Part shown: positions 17,292-25,709 of the stretch, one piece after another
How the letters are laid out: every line of letters starts with the position of its first letter
Position numbering within the stretch: position 1 is the first letter of the stretch
Source: Rhodospirillaceae bacterium
Lineage (GTDB): Bacteria; Pseudomonadota; Alphaproteobacteria; Bin65
Length of the DNA: 64,000 nt
Reading direction: 5' to 3'
Assembly: GCA_011523655.1 (NCBI GenBank)
Contig: WTGH01000024.1
Coordinates: 62,001 to 126,000, forward strand
Made by a program: the position numbers and the translations under genes
The notes under the pieces: model-generated
Told to the model about the DNA's origin: nothing
Databases searched by the model: none
What the model saw: the letters and a program-made list of their open reading frames with translations, nothing else

Positions 17292-18346
17292 GCGACACCG
17301 CCGTCATCCTGTTCAATCTCGGCGGCCCGACCGCGCCGGACACGGTAAAGCCGTTCCTGTTCAACCTGTTCAACGACCGGGCGATCATCGGCGCACTGCA
17401 GCCGGTCCGCTGGCTTCTGGCGAAGCTGATCGCCGGACGCCGGGCGCCGGTCGCGCAGGACATCTACGCCCATCTCGGCGGCAAATCGCCGATCCACGAA
17501 GAGACCGATGCCCAGGCCGCGGCGCTGGAAGCGGCGCTCGCCGAACGGTTTGGCCCGGCGGATGCGCCGTCGGTCCATGTCGCGATGCGCTACTGGGGCC
17601 GGCGGGCGGAGGCCGTGGCGCGCGATTTGGCGCAACGGGGCGTGCGGCGCACGGTCCTGCTGCCGCTCTATCCGCAGTTCTCGACGACGACATCGGCCTC
17701 GTCGGTGCGGGAATGGCGCGGCGCGGCCGCTTCGGCCGGCCTCGGCCCGGCGACGGGCGGCGTGTGCTGTTATCCGGTCAATCCCGGCTTCATCGCGGCG
17801 ATGGCGGGCAGGATCGCGGAAACCCTGGCCGGCCATGACGGAGATCCGCCGCGCATCCTGTTTTCGGCCCACGGGCTGCCGGAAAAGGTGATCGCGGCGG
17901 GCGACCCCTACCGCTGGCAGGTCGAGCGGACGGCCGCCGCGCTTGCCGAAGCACTCGGCGATATCGCGGCCGACAGCGCCGTCTGCTACCAGAGCCGGGT
18001 CGGCCCGCTGAAATGGATCGAGCCGTCGACCGAGGCCGAAATCCGCCGCGCGGGCGCGGAACGGAAGCCGGTGCTCGTTGCGCCGATCGCCTTCGTCTCG
18101 GAACATTCCGAAACCCTCGTCGAACTCGATATCGAATACCGCAAGGTGGCGGAGGCGGCCGGGGTGCCGGCCTATCTCCGGGCGCCGGCGGTCGGCACCC
18201 ATCCGGCCTTCATCGCCGGCCTGGCCGACATGGTGCAAACCGTCCTGGCGCGCGGCGAGCCCGGATCGAAATTAAGATCGGAGAGCGGCGGCCGGCTGTG
18301 CCCGGCGGACCGGACGGGCTGCCCGCTCGCGGCCGGCAGCGCATAG
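17288..18346 (+). CDS. hemH: HemH, ferrochelatase
   Basis: HemH inserts ferrous iron into protoporphyrin IX. The 352-residue product starts at GTG 17288 in a GTGA overlap with hemE. It contains TAVILFNLGGP, the catalytic His in LFSAHGLPEKVI, YQSRVGPLKWIEPSTE, and the conserved PIAFVSEHSETLVELD. A Cys-containing C-terminal extension (RLCPADRTGCP) follows the core. Membrane-associated in most bacteria. It lies between hemE and hemJ, giving three late haem genes in a row. Confidence 0.97.
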   Translation: MSDTAVILFNLGGPTAPDTVKPFLFNLFNDRAIIGALQPVRWLLAKLIAGRRAPVAQDIYAHLGGKSPIHEETDAQAAALEAALAERFGPADAPSVHVAMRYWGRRAEAVARDLAQRGVRRTVLLPLYPQFSTTTSASSVREWRGAAASAGLGPATGGVCCYPVNPGFIAAMAGRIAETLAGHDGDPPRILFSAHGLPEKVIAAGDPYRWQVERTAAALAEALGDIAADSAVCYQSRVGPLKWIEPSTEAEIRRAGAERKPVLVAPIAFVSEHSETLVELDIEYRKVAEAAGVPAYLRAPAVGTHPAFIAGLADMVQTVLARGEPGSKLRSESGGRLCPADRTGCPLAAGSA

Positions 18347-18357
18347 GCGCAGAGACG

Positions 18358-18786
18358 ATGGACTGGATCCCTTGGATCAAGGCGCTGCACGTCCTCTCGG
18401 TCATCGCCTGGATGGCGGCGCTGCTCTATCTGCCGCGGCTGTTCGTCTATCACGCCGACGCCGCGCCGGGGTCGGACAAATCCGAGACCTTCAAGGTCAT
18501 GGAGCGCCGGCTGCTGCGCGGCATCGCCAACCCGTCGATGGTCGTCGTCTGGGCGACCGGCATCGCGCTCTATGTCGCCAACGAATTCTGGATCGAGGGC
18601 TGGATGCACGCGAAATGGCTCGGCGTGATCGCGCTCACCCTGCTGCACCACGCCTACGCCCGCTGGCGCAAGGATTTCGAGCGGGACGAGAACGCCCGGT
18701 CGGCCCGCTTCTACCGGGTCTGGAACGAGGTGCCGGCGCTGTTCGCGATTCTCATCGTCGTCTTGGTGATCGTCAGGCCATTCTGA
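18358..18786 (+). CDS. hemJ: HemJ, protoporphyrinogen IX oxidase
   Basis: HemJ is the oxygen-independent membrane protoporphyrinogen oxidase of most alphaproteobacteria. The 142-residue product has four hydrophobic segments (ALHVLSVIAWMAALLYLPRL, SMVVVWATGIALYVANEF, WLGVIALTLLHHAYARW, ALFAILIVVLVIV). The conserved His of KALHVLSVIAWMA, a probable haem ligand, is present, as is the EVPALFAILIV terminus. It starts 12 bp after hemH. No strong ribosome-binding site is visible. Confidence 0.95.
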   Translation: MDWIPWIKALHVLSVIAWMAALLYLPRLFVYHADAAPGSDKSETFKVMERRLLRGIANPSMVVVWATGIALYVANEFWIEGWMHAKWLGVIALTLLHHAYARWRKDFERDENARSARFYRVWNEVPALFAILIVVLVIVRPF

Positions 18787-18826
18787 CCGGGCCTTCCGCC
18801 CAGCGCCCTCTCCCCCGGTCCCTCTC

Positions 18827-18983
18827 CCGTCATTTCGACCGGAGCCGCCCGAAGAGCCTGTCCTGAGCGAAGTCGAAGGAGTGGCGGAGCGGAGAAATCC
18901 TTCCTGCGCAGCGCTTCGGGCGCGCACCGCAATGGAAAGATTTCTCCACTCCGCGGCTGGCGCCGCTCCGGTCGAAATGACGG
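18827..18983. repeat. Dispersed imperfect palindrome, family A copy 2
   Basis: The arms CCGTCATTTCGACCGGAGC (18827-18845) and GCTCCGGTCGAAATGACGG (18965-18983) are perfect inverted complements over 19 bases. Inner segments GGAGCGGAGAAATCCTTCC and GGAAAGATTTCTCC also pair. It lies between hemJ and rho and is the best-preserved member of the family. Confidence 0.85.
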
Positions 18984-18998
18984 ATGGGGGAACGGCGG

Positions 18999-19249
18999 TC
19001 TTTCAATCCGGTCGACCGATGCTATATTACCGGTCCCTCCTTCCGACGAAGCGGCAAGGCCCCTGAACGGGCGCCCCCATAGCACCGGCCGCTCCCATCG
19101 GCGCCACCGCCACGCTGCCGGCGTTATTCCGTTCCTGCCGTTCCGTGTGTGCGACGCCGCTTCCATCCCCTGCCTGTGCGCCGTTCCGCATTGGACGGCC
19201 CATCCCGGATTTCCCCTCCAGTTTCCCCCCAGTTTCCAGGTGAAGTGCC
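18999..19249 (+). promoter_or_regulatory. Long rho leader with candidate promoter
   Basis: About 220 bases separate a candidate promoter from the rho start. TATATT at 19023-19028 is a plausible -10 in an otherwise GC-rich stretch, with a weak -35 (TTTCAA, 19001-19006) 16 bp upstream. The leader is C-rich in places (CCCCTCCAG, TTTCCCCCCAG). rho genes of many bacteria have long leaders through which Rho terminates its own transcription; autoregulation here is an inference from length and C-richness. Confidence 0.35.
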
Positions 19250-20515
19250 ATGACTTCCGTCGATCTACAGGATCTGAAAGCCAAGACCCCCGGCGCCCTG
19301 CTGGCCTATGCCGAGGAGCTGGAAATCGAGGCGGCGAGCGCCCTGCGCAAGCAGGAGCTGATGTTCGCCATCCTCAAGGAACTGTCGGCGCAGGACACCC
19401 CGATCATCGGCCAGGGCACCCTGGAGGTGCTGCCGGACGGGTTCGGCTTCCTGCGCTCGGTCGAGGCCAACTATCTGGCCGGACCGGACGATATCTACGT
19501 CTCGCCCGGCCAGGTGCGGAAATTCTCCCTGCGCTCGGGCGATACCGTCCAGGGGCCGATCCGCGGCCCGAAGGACGGAGAGCGCTATTTCGCGCTGCTC
19601 CAGGTCGAACAGACAAACTTCGAGGAGCCGGAGAAGGTCCGCCACCGGATCAATTTCGACAATCTGACGCCGCTCTACCCGGACCAGCGGCTGACCATGG
19701 AGCCGAAAGACCCGACGGGCAAGGACCTGACCAGCCGGGTGATCGACATCGTCACGCCGATCGGCAAGGGCCAGCGCGCGCTGATCGTCGCGCCGCCGCG
19801 CACCGGCAAGACGATGATGCTCCAGAACATCGCCCACGCCATCTCATCCAACCATCCGGAGGTCTATCTGCTGGTCCTGCTGATCGACGAGCGGCCGGAG
19901 GAAGTCACCGACATGCAGCGCACGGTGAACGGCGAGGTCATCAGCTCGACCTTCGACGAGCCGGCGAGCCGCCACGTCCAGGTCGCCGAGATGGTGATCG
20001 AGAAGGCCAAGCGGCTGGTCGAGCACAAGCACGACGTCGTCATCCTGCTCGATTCGATCACGCGGCTGGCGCGCGCCTACAACACGGTGGTGCCGTCCTC
20101 CGGCAAGGTGCTGACCGGCGGCGTCGACGCCAACGCCCTGCAGCGGCCCAAGCGCTTCTTCGGCGCGGCGCGCAACATTGAGGAGGGCGGCTCGCTCTCG
20201 ATCATTGCCACGGCGTTGATCGACACCGGCAGCCGCATGGACGAGGTGATCTTCGAGGAGTTCAAGGGCACCGGCAACAGCGAGATCAACCTGGACCGCA
20301 AGCTGTCCGACAAGCGGGTCTGGCCGGCCATCGACATCGGCAAGTCCGGCACCCGCAAGGAGGAATTGCTCGCCGACCAGGCGACGCTCGCCAAGATGTG
20401 GGTCCTGCGGCGCATCCTGCTGCCGATGGGCGTCACCGACGCCATGGAGTTCCTGATCGGCAAGCTCAAGGACACCAAGACCAACGACGAATTCTACGAC
20501 AGCATGAATACGTGA
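19250..20515 (+). CDS. rho: Rho transcription termination factor
   Basis: Rho is the hexameric RNA translocase that ends transcription at C-rich, untranslated RNA. The 421-residue product is full length. An N-terminal helical Rho-N segment is followed by the RNA-binding OSB domain ([20 protein letters not shown]), then [13 protein letters not shown], Walker [31 protein letters not shown] and the Q-loop/R-loop region [28 protein letters not shown] precedes the ATG. It is the last recognisable housekeeping gene before the AT-rich module. Confidence 0.98.
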   Translation: MTSVDLQDLKAKTPGALLAYAEELEIEAASALRKQELMFAILKELSAQDTPIIGQGTLEVLPDGFGFLRSVEANYLAGPDDIYVSPGQVRKFSLRSGDTVQGPIRGPKDGERYFALLQVEQTNFEEPEKVRHRINFDNLTPLYPDQRLTMEPKDPTGKDLTSRVIDIVTPIGKGQRALIVAPPRTGKTMMLQNIAHAISSNHPEVYLLVLLIDERPEEVTDMQRTVNGEVISSTFDEPASRHVQVAEMVIEKAKRLVEHKHDVVILLDSITRLARAYNTVVPSSGKVLTGGVDANALQRPKRFFGAARNIEEGGSLSIIATALIDTGSRMDEVIFEEFKGTGNSEINLDRKLSDKRVWPAIDIGKSGTRKEELLADQATLAKMWVLRRILLPMGVTDAMEFLIGKLKDTKTNDEFYDSMNT

Positions 20516-20551
20516 GGGGACTCCAACCCAGCGAAACCGGGCGGTAGAAAA

Positions 20552-21235
20552 TTGAGCCCCGAAAAGCAGTATATGGCTTGGCGTCGTACCCAGCCTGATG
20601 TAGGCTGCGCCTTCGCGCGGCTGATAGCCGCCGGACCAGAGAAGTACGGGCAGCATATCATCCCTGTTTCAAGTCCTCCCGCCCCGTCAGAGGTCGCCAA
20701 GGAGGTTGCAGAGATTGTAACGAAGCTGATCTCCGATAAATCTGCCGCCGCCGTAGCTCTCGTTTTCCCGCAACTGACGACCCTCGAAAGCACCGCGGCC
20801 GCAATGCTGGCCCTGGACGAAGAACCACAGTGGGGAGTCACAACCTCCAAAGTGCAAGAGCCCCCGCTCGGCGAGTTCACAGCGCTGCATGTCGTGCGAG
20901 AGATCCCATTCGAAGCGCGTTCGTGCCCGTCAGAAGCGTTGGTATTTGGGGATTTTCCCGAGTTTCCACCAACTCGACGATCGCCTGTGACAGCACTAGA
21001 GCTCTTTGTCGGGGAGCTAAGGCCGCGGGGCCCGTTGGATGACAAACCAACAACGAAGGGGAATTTGGCCCATATAGAATTGAATCTGCCAACACACGAA
21101 GCATTCCAAAGGATGTGGAATAAATCGATCGAGCTCCGCGCCATGTCGCTAGGCGGGCAAGATAACCGTGCAAAGGCGAAGGTTTCGATGGTGGTCACGC
21201 CAGCGATTGCCGAGAAGCTGGGATGTGCGCCATGA
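20552..21235 (+). CDS. Uncharacterised protein, first gene of AT-rich two-gene module
   Basis: I do not recognise this 227-residue protein. It is soluble with no signal peptide. An N-terminal MAWRRTQPDVGCAFARLIA with one Cys leads into alternating helix/strand sequence (VAEIVTKLISDKSAAAVALVFPQ) and a middle EARSCPSEALVFGDF. A loose resemblance to YqcI/YcgG or DUF6875-type proteins was considered but is too weak to name. The TTG at 20552 has no ribosome site; ATG 20573 is an alternative start. The gene begins 36 bp after rho with no terminator between. Its stop overlaps the DHH-like gene by ATGA, so the two form one translational unit. Base composition falls well below that of its neighbours. 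Confidence 0.72.
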   Translation: MSPEKQYMAWRRTQPDVGCAFARLIAAGPEKYGQHIIPVSSPPAPSEVAKEVAEIVTKLISDKSAAAVALVFPQLTTLESTAAAMLALDEEPQWGVTTSKVQEPPLGEFTALHVVREIPFEARSCPSEALVFGDFPEFPPTRRSPVTALELFVGELRPRGPLDDKPTTKGNLAHIELNLPTHEAFQRMWNKSIELRAMSLGGQDNRAKAKVSMVVTPAIAEKLGCAP

Positions 21236-22272
21236 AACAATCTGTACTCGTAATCGGCCATGCAGATGCAGACGGCCATCTCATCACAGAACAGGTGAGG
21301 CGAAATCTCGCGGGTATAAAGAACTTCGAAGTTAAAACCGTGGTAGACCCCTCTCGTACTAAAGACCACAAGGTGTGGAGGGCGCTAGATTCCATTACCG
21401 AAATAGAGGATGCAAACATAGTATTTTTTGTTGATCTGATGTTTTCCCCAAACTCTTTTTTTGAAGAATCCGAGGCCTTGATTGATTTTGTATCCGGCTA
21501 TGAGGAAAAGCAATTTTTTCTTATAGATCACCACCCTCTGCCACTGCGGCGTCTTTCCTCGGCCCCTCATCTTAGAGTCCAATATAGACCCGACGTATTT
21601 GAGTGCGCTTTAGGGCCTCGCTCCGGCATGATGGTTGTGGCGTCAATTTGTGAGGGACAAAAAAGACAGGTTGCCGACATAAGAAAACCAATTCACGATA
21701 CCCTCGCGCTTGGTATGATTCGGGCAGCTGCGCTCGGTGGTGATCTCCCCGGAGAAAAGCTGTCAGCTCTTTTGAGAGCGAACTGCTGGTCCGCAATCCG
21801 ACAGCTTGGGGAAGATGATCGTAAATTTCACAACTTGCCGCGAGGCCGGCGACCTTTAAAGCAGCCGAAGTCTGAAACCCTTACAATCTTGTCCAGTATG
21901 GCAGATGAGATACTGGGAAATTCCCAGGAAGGAGTGGAAAGTCTCTGTTCAAGAACCTTCAGGAGACCAGAAATGCCCTACGATGCAGATGTTTCGCTAG
22001 AGCGGTACGATGTTGAAGGCGGACGCCGGAAACCCGCCCATGGCGTTCCAGCGGAGACCCGAGATCTGGAGGCTATCGTAACAACACTCGAAGTTGCAGC
22101 AATCTTCCTAACCCCCACACCGGGCGCCACGTTCACTCGGCAACAATTGCTCGAAGAGGCTCAAAGGCTGAATGGCGATGAGGTCAAAATAAGGGAAGAG
22201 GATTTGAGAATAGTTCTCAAGAAACATGGATTCGTCAAATATGCGGGTGGGGGCAGACTCTGCATCAGATAG
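21232..22272 (+). CDS. DHH-like phosphoesterase with probable winged-helix C-terminus
   Basis: A 346-residue protein. The first ~110 residues carry the start of a DHH phosphoesterase: motif I VIGHADADGH (H10, D12, D14), motif II VFFVDLMF (D68) and motif III LIDHHPLP (D99-H100-H101). These are metal ligands in RecJ, NrnA/GdpP and relatives, which cleave short RNAs, cyclic dinucleotides or pAp. No DHHA1 domain is evident; the last ~60 residues (TTLEVAAIFLTPTPGATFTR to FVKYAGGGRLCIR) look like a winged helix. A hand count gives 44 G+C in 120 bases at 21421-21540, so it is probably acquired DNA. The ATG overlaps the previous stop; ATG 21223 is also possible. Substrate unknown. Confidence 0.72.
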   Translation: MKQSVLVIGHADADGHLITEQVRRNLAGIKNFEVKTVVDPSRTKDHKVWRALDSITEIEDANIVFFVDLMFSPNSFFEESEALIDFVSGYEEKQFFLIDHHPLPLRRLSSAPHLRVQYRPDVFECALGPRSGMMVVASICEGQKRQVADIRKPIHDTLALGMIRAAALGGDLPGEKLSALLRANCWSAIRQLGEDDRKFHNLPRGRRPLKQPKSETLTILSSMADEILGNSQEGVESLCSRTFRRPEMPYDADVSLERYDVEGGRRKPAHGVPAETRDLEAIVTTLEVAAIFLTPTPGATFTRQQLLEEAQRLNGDEVKIREEDLRIVLKKHGFVKYAGGGRLCIR

Positions 22273-22335
22273 CGCTTCCATGAGCACCCCAACCCCTCAT
22301 CGGGGACACGCCCCACTTCATTGGACCGCTCCCGG

Positions 22336-23133
22336 TCAGGATTGCGGGTCGGAGACGAGGAGGTAGCCGCGGTTTTCGACCGTGTCGAAGGTGCGCATGG
22401 CGGCGATGAGGTCGGCGGCGCGCACCCAGACCCAGGGCGCGCTGTTCGGGTTGACATCCATGATGAGGAAGGAATCGGTGCGCGCGTCATAGGCCCCGAG
22501 CGGCGAGATGTGCCCGCCGCCCTTCTGGCCGAGCGCCTTGCGGGCGTAGTTGACCAGCACATAATCGTCCCGCCGCGCCAGGTTCGCGACGATCTCGCGC
22601 CGGACGGTTTCGACATCGGCGCCGTCGTCCACGACCCGCACGTCCGCCCTGAGGCCGTGAACGCGCAGCGCCTGCGCCAGCTGGTGCAGCTGCAGGCCGA
22701 AATCCGGGCGCAGCCGGCCGCCGGTCACGATGGGCTTGCCGAGCACCTCGACCCGGCGCTTCGTGCGCTCGTTGAGCACGTTGCCCGGCGTGTATTTGCC
22801 GAAGAACGGGCTGAAGCCCTTCGGCATCCAGGTGCGCTCGTTTTCGGCGATCGACGCCGTGTCCCGGGGAAGATCCTGCTTGCGCCGGAGCCGCAGCGCG
22901 TTGAGCACGGTCGCCGCCGAGGCCGGGCCGCAGAAGATCTTGTTGTCCTGGCTGACAAAATTGTTGCTGAGCGGGAAGAAATCGGCCTTGTGGCGGGACC
23001 GGGAGAGCCGCTCCGCGCTTTCCCCGGAGCTCCAGTCGACGAGGGATACGGCGCGCGTCTCGGCACCCGCGCCGGGCGCGGCAAGCAGACCCGCGATCAG
23101 CAGGGCGGCGAAGCGTTTTCCGAATGCTGTCAT
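22336..23133 (-). CDS. Secreted phytochelatin synthase-like cysteine peptidase
   Basis: A 265-residue protein of the phytochelatin synthase family (papain-like fold). A signal peptide (KRFAALLIAGLLAAPGAGA) indicates export. The catalytic triad is visible: Cys in DNKIFCGPASAATVLNALR, His in KGGGHISPLGAYD and Asp in FLIMDVNPN. Prokaryotic members usually only deglycinate glutathione or its conjugates and may not make phytochelatin. AAGGAG lies eight bases before the ATG. It faces the DHH module across a 63 bp convergent gap in which nothing is seen. Physiological substrate unproven. Confidence 0.9.
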   Translation of the reverse strand: MTAFGKRFAALLIAGLLAAPGAGAETRAVSLVDWSSGESAERLSRSRHKADFFPLSNNFVSQDNKIFCGPASAATVLNALRLRRKQDLPRDTASIAENERTWMPKGFSPFFGKYTPGNVLNERTKRRVEVLGKPIVTGGRLRPDFGLQLHQLAQALRVHGLRADVRVVDDGADVETVRREIVANLARRDDYVLVNYARKALGQKGGGHISPLGAYDARTDSFLIMDVNPNSAPWVWVRAADLIAAMRTFDTVENRGYLLVSDPQS

Positions 23134-23193
23134 AGAACTCTCCTTTGCCGGCCTGATACGGCTGCCGGGCCGGCGCCGCAGTCCGGGGCGCCG

Positions 23194-24171
23194 CTATACC
23201 GTATACACCGTGCTCCCGGTCGTCCGGCGGCCTTCGAGGTCGGCGTGGGCCTGGCCGGCGTCCTTCAGCGCATAGGTCTGGTTGACCTCGATCGTCACCG
23301 CGCCGCTCAGCACGACGTCGAACAGGTTGCCGGCCATCTCCTCCAGCCGCGCGCGGACCGAGGCATGGGTGAACAGGGTCGGCCGGGTGACGTAGACCGA
23401 GCCCTTGGGGCCGAGGATCGCCGGGTTGAACGGCTCGACCGGGCCGGAGGCGTTGCCGAAGGTCGCCAGGGTGCCGAACGGCGCGAGGCAGTCGAGCGAA
23501 CCCATGAAAGTGTCCTGGCCGACCGAATCGTAGACGTAGGGCACGCCCTTGCCGCCGGTGATTTCCTTGACCCGTTCGACGAAATCCTCGCTGCGGTAGT
23601 TGATCGTGTGCGCCGCGCCGTGGGCCTTCGCGAGCGCCGCCTTCTCGTCGCTGCCGACGGTGCCGATGACCTCGACGCCGAGATGCTTCAGCCACTGGCA
23701 GGCGATCAGGCCGACGCCGCCGGCCGCGGCGTGGAACAGCACAGTCTGGCCGGCCTGCACCGGGCAGGTGTGCATGATGAGATATTCCACCGTCATGCCC
23801 TGGAGCATCATCGCCGCCGCCGTCCGGTCGTCGATGCCGTCGGGCATCTTCACCAGGTGCGAGACCGGGATGATGCGCGATTCGGCATAGGCGCCGGGCG
23901 GGCTGGTGCCGTAGCAGACCCGGTCGCCCGCGGCGAAGCCGGCGACGCCCGGCCCGACTGCCTCGACCGTGCCGGCGCCCTCGAAGCCCGGCGTGAAGGG
24001 CAGGCCCGCCGCCGGGTAGAGGCCGGAGCGGAAATAGACGTCGATATAGTTGAGGCCGACGGCATTGTGCCGGATGCGCACCTCGCCTTCGCCGGGATCG
24101 CCGACCTCGACGGCCTCCCATTGCAGGACTTCAGGTCCGCCGGTTTCGTGCACGACGATTGCGTGGGTCAT
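23194..24171 (-). CDS. NADPH:quinone oxidoreductase, zeta-crystallin type
   Basis: A 325-residue zinc-independent member of the medium-chain dehydrogenase/reductase family. It shows VGLNYIDVYFRSGLYP near the N-terminus, PGFEGAGTVEAVG, the nucleotide-binding LFHAAAGGVGLIACQWLKH and YDSVGQDTFMGSLDCLAPFG. It reduces quinones one electron at a time in characterised relatives. It is followed on the same strand by a phytochelatin-synthase-like gene 60 bp away; a shared role in electrophile or metal stress is only a guess. Confidence 0.93.
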   Translation of the reverse strand: MTHAIVVHETGGPEVLQWEAVEVGDPGEGEVRIRHNAVGLNYIDVYFRSGLYPAAGLPFTPGFEGAGTVEAVGPGVAGFAAGDRVCYGTSPPGAYAESRIIPVSHLVKMPDGIDDRTAAAMMLQGMTVEYLIMHTCPVQAGQTVLFHAAAGGVGLIACQWLKHLGVEVIGTVGSDEKAALAKAHGAAHTINYRSEDFVERVKEITGGKGVPYVYDSVGQDTFMGSLDCLAPFGTLATFGNASGPVEPFNPAILGPKGSVYVTRPTLFTHASVRARLEEMAGNLFDVVLSGAVTIEVNQTYALKDAGQAHADLEGRRTTGSTVYTV

Positions 24172-24246
24172 GAAATCTGTCCTCGATGGTCGGGGCGCGC
24201 GCCCTGCCGCGGAGCGGCAGCCCCGCGGCGGGCTTTGCGCCGCCAG

Positions 24247-24939
24247 CTAACGCAGGTGGGCGTTGAAGAAGGCGGCCGAACGGTCGTTGGCGGTCTGGGC
24301 CGCGCCGGCGTCGTAATGCTCGCCGCCGGCCCGGGCGAAGGCGTGGTCCATGCCGGCATAGTCGTGGATCGTCACCTTGTCGTGGCCGTCCAGCGCGGCG
24401 TGGATCTGCGCCTGCTCCTCCTTCGGGCAGAAGCCGTCCTCTTCGGCGATATGCAGCATGGCCGGCTTTGCGATGTTGCCCGCCTCGTCGAGATTGTTGC
24501 CGATGCTGACGCCGTAGAAGCCGACGCTGGCGTCCGAGTCGGTGCGGGTCGCGCACAGATAGGCGAGCTTGCCGCCGAGGCAGAAGCCGACCGCGCCGAC
24601 CTTGCCGCTGCACGCCGCGTCGCCGCGGATCGCGTCGATCGTCGCCTGGATGTCCTCGACGCCCTTGGCCTCGTCGAAGCCCTGGTAGAGCTCGAAGCCC
24701 CGTGCCCAGCCCTCTTCGGTCTGGTCGGTCAGCTGGAGGCCCGGCTCCTGGCGCCAGAAAATGTCAGGGCAGACTGCGATGAAGCCCTGGCCGGCCCACC
24801 AGTCGCAGATATCGCGCATCACCTGGTTGACGCCGAAAATCTCCTGGATGACGACGATGGCCGGTCCGGACCCGGCGGCCGGGTCGGCGCGGTAGGCCAT
24901 GAACTGCCCGTCCGGGGCGTTGATCGTGATGTCCGGCAT
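24247..24939 (-). CDS. Dienelactone hydrolase family protein
   Basis: A 230-residue alpha/beta hydrolase of the dienelactone hydrolase family. The catalytic Cys lies in GAVGFCLGGKLAYL, and Asp and His in IAEEDGFCP and AGMDHAFARAGGEHYD. EIFGVNQVMRDICDWWAGQG is the conserved oxyanion region. GGGAGG precedes the ATG at 24939; earlier in-frame starts overlie the alkyl-DNA methyltransferase gene. Real substrates of such chromosomal copies are usually unknown. Confidence 0.93.
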   Translation of the reverse strand: MPDITINAPDGQFMAYRADPAAGSGPAIVVIQEIFGVNQVMRDICDWWAGQGFIAVCPDIFWRQEPGLQLTDQTEEGWARGFELYQGFDEAKGVEDIQATIDAIRGDAACSGKVGAVGFCLGGKLAYLCATRTDSDASVGFYGVSIGNNLDEAGNIAKPAMLHIAEEDGFCPKEEQAQIHAALDGHDKVTIHDYAGMDHAFARAGGEHYDAGAAQTANDRSAAFFNAHLR

Positions 24940-25060
24940 GGTTTCCTCCCTGGAATGCCGGGCCGCGGCCCCCGTGAGACTCGCAACTGGGCGGGACGCG
25001 CGGCCGTGTTGTCTGAACCGCGAAAAAGCGTGCGGACGATGTCCTAGAAAACCGGCGCGG

Positions 25061-25636
25061 CTATTGCAAGCCGAGGCTGGGTTCGGCGTCCCCCACTTGC
25101 GCATCGGGCGGCGCGTCGAACAGGGTCCGCGGGCCGTGGGCGGACCAGCCTTCGAGCTCGAGCAGCCAGGTCTTGGTATCGGTCCCGCCGTCGCCGGAAT
25201 AGCCGCCGAGCCCGTCCGAGGCAACGACCCGGTGGCACGGGATGATGATCGGGATCGGATTGCGGCCGCACGCCCCGCCGACCGCCCGCGGCGCGCTGCG
25301 CAGCCAGCGGGCGATCTCGCCATAGGTCCTTGTCTCGCCGTAGGGAATCGCCTGCATCTGCCGCCAGACCGCGCGCTGGAAGGCGGTGCCGTGCGGCGCC
25401 AGCGGCAGGTCGAACTGGCGCAGCTGGCAGAAGAAATAGGCGTTCAGTTGGTGCACGGCCCGGTTGAGCAGCGGCGTATCGTCCCTAAGCAGATCGGGGT
25501 GCGGATCGGGGTGCGGCTCGGGCTCGCCGCCCGGGCCGGGCTGCGCCGCCGGCTCCCAATCGAGATGGGTGATGTGGCCGTGGGCCTCGCGGAGGCGCAG
25601 GAGGCCCAGCGGGCTGCGATAGGTCGTTTCGGCCAT
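25061..25636 (-). CDS. ogt: Methylated-DNA--protein-cysteine S-methyltransferase (Ogt/AGT type)
   Basis: A suicide repair protein that takes alkyl groups from O6-alkylguanine onto its own Cys. The acceptor site is PIIIPCHRVVASDGLGGYSG, and the DNA-binding helix is FQRAVWRQMQAIPYGETRTYGEIA. Starting at ATG 25636 gives 191 residues; a TTG 33 bp earlier is less likely. An acidic, His/Pro-rich insertion (about residues 35-50) and a C-terminal extension are longer than in E. coli Ogt. Confidence 0.93.
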   Translation of the reverse strand: MAETTYRSPLGLLRLREAHGHITHLDWEPAAQPGPGGEPEPHPDPHPDLLRDDTPLLNRAVHQLNAYFFCQLRQFDLPLAPHGTAFQRAVWRQMQAIPYGETRTYGEIARWLRSAPRAVGGACGRNPIPIIIPCHRVVASDGLGGYSGDGGTDTKTWLLELEGWSAHGPRTLFDAPPDAQVGDAEPSLGLQ

Positions 25637-25709
25637 CGGAATCCGTTTCGTTCGCCCCTGCGCGGCCAAACGGTCGGTCAGCCGGACGGTCAGGCGGCTG
25701 GCGCCGCCG

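Noticed and set aside
16187..18346. Single long frame from ATG 16187 through to the hemH stop
   Set aside because: The first 1.1 kb is an out-of-frame reading of hemE; hemE and hemH are each complete in their own frames. Kept only as a start-site oddity.
22321..25047. Open frame of 908 codons on the plus strand
   Set aside because: It is the antisense shadow of the phytochelatin-synthase-like, quinone oxidoreductase and dienelactone hydrolase genes, each with clear motifs and ribosome sites.
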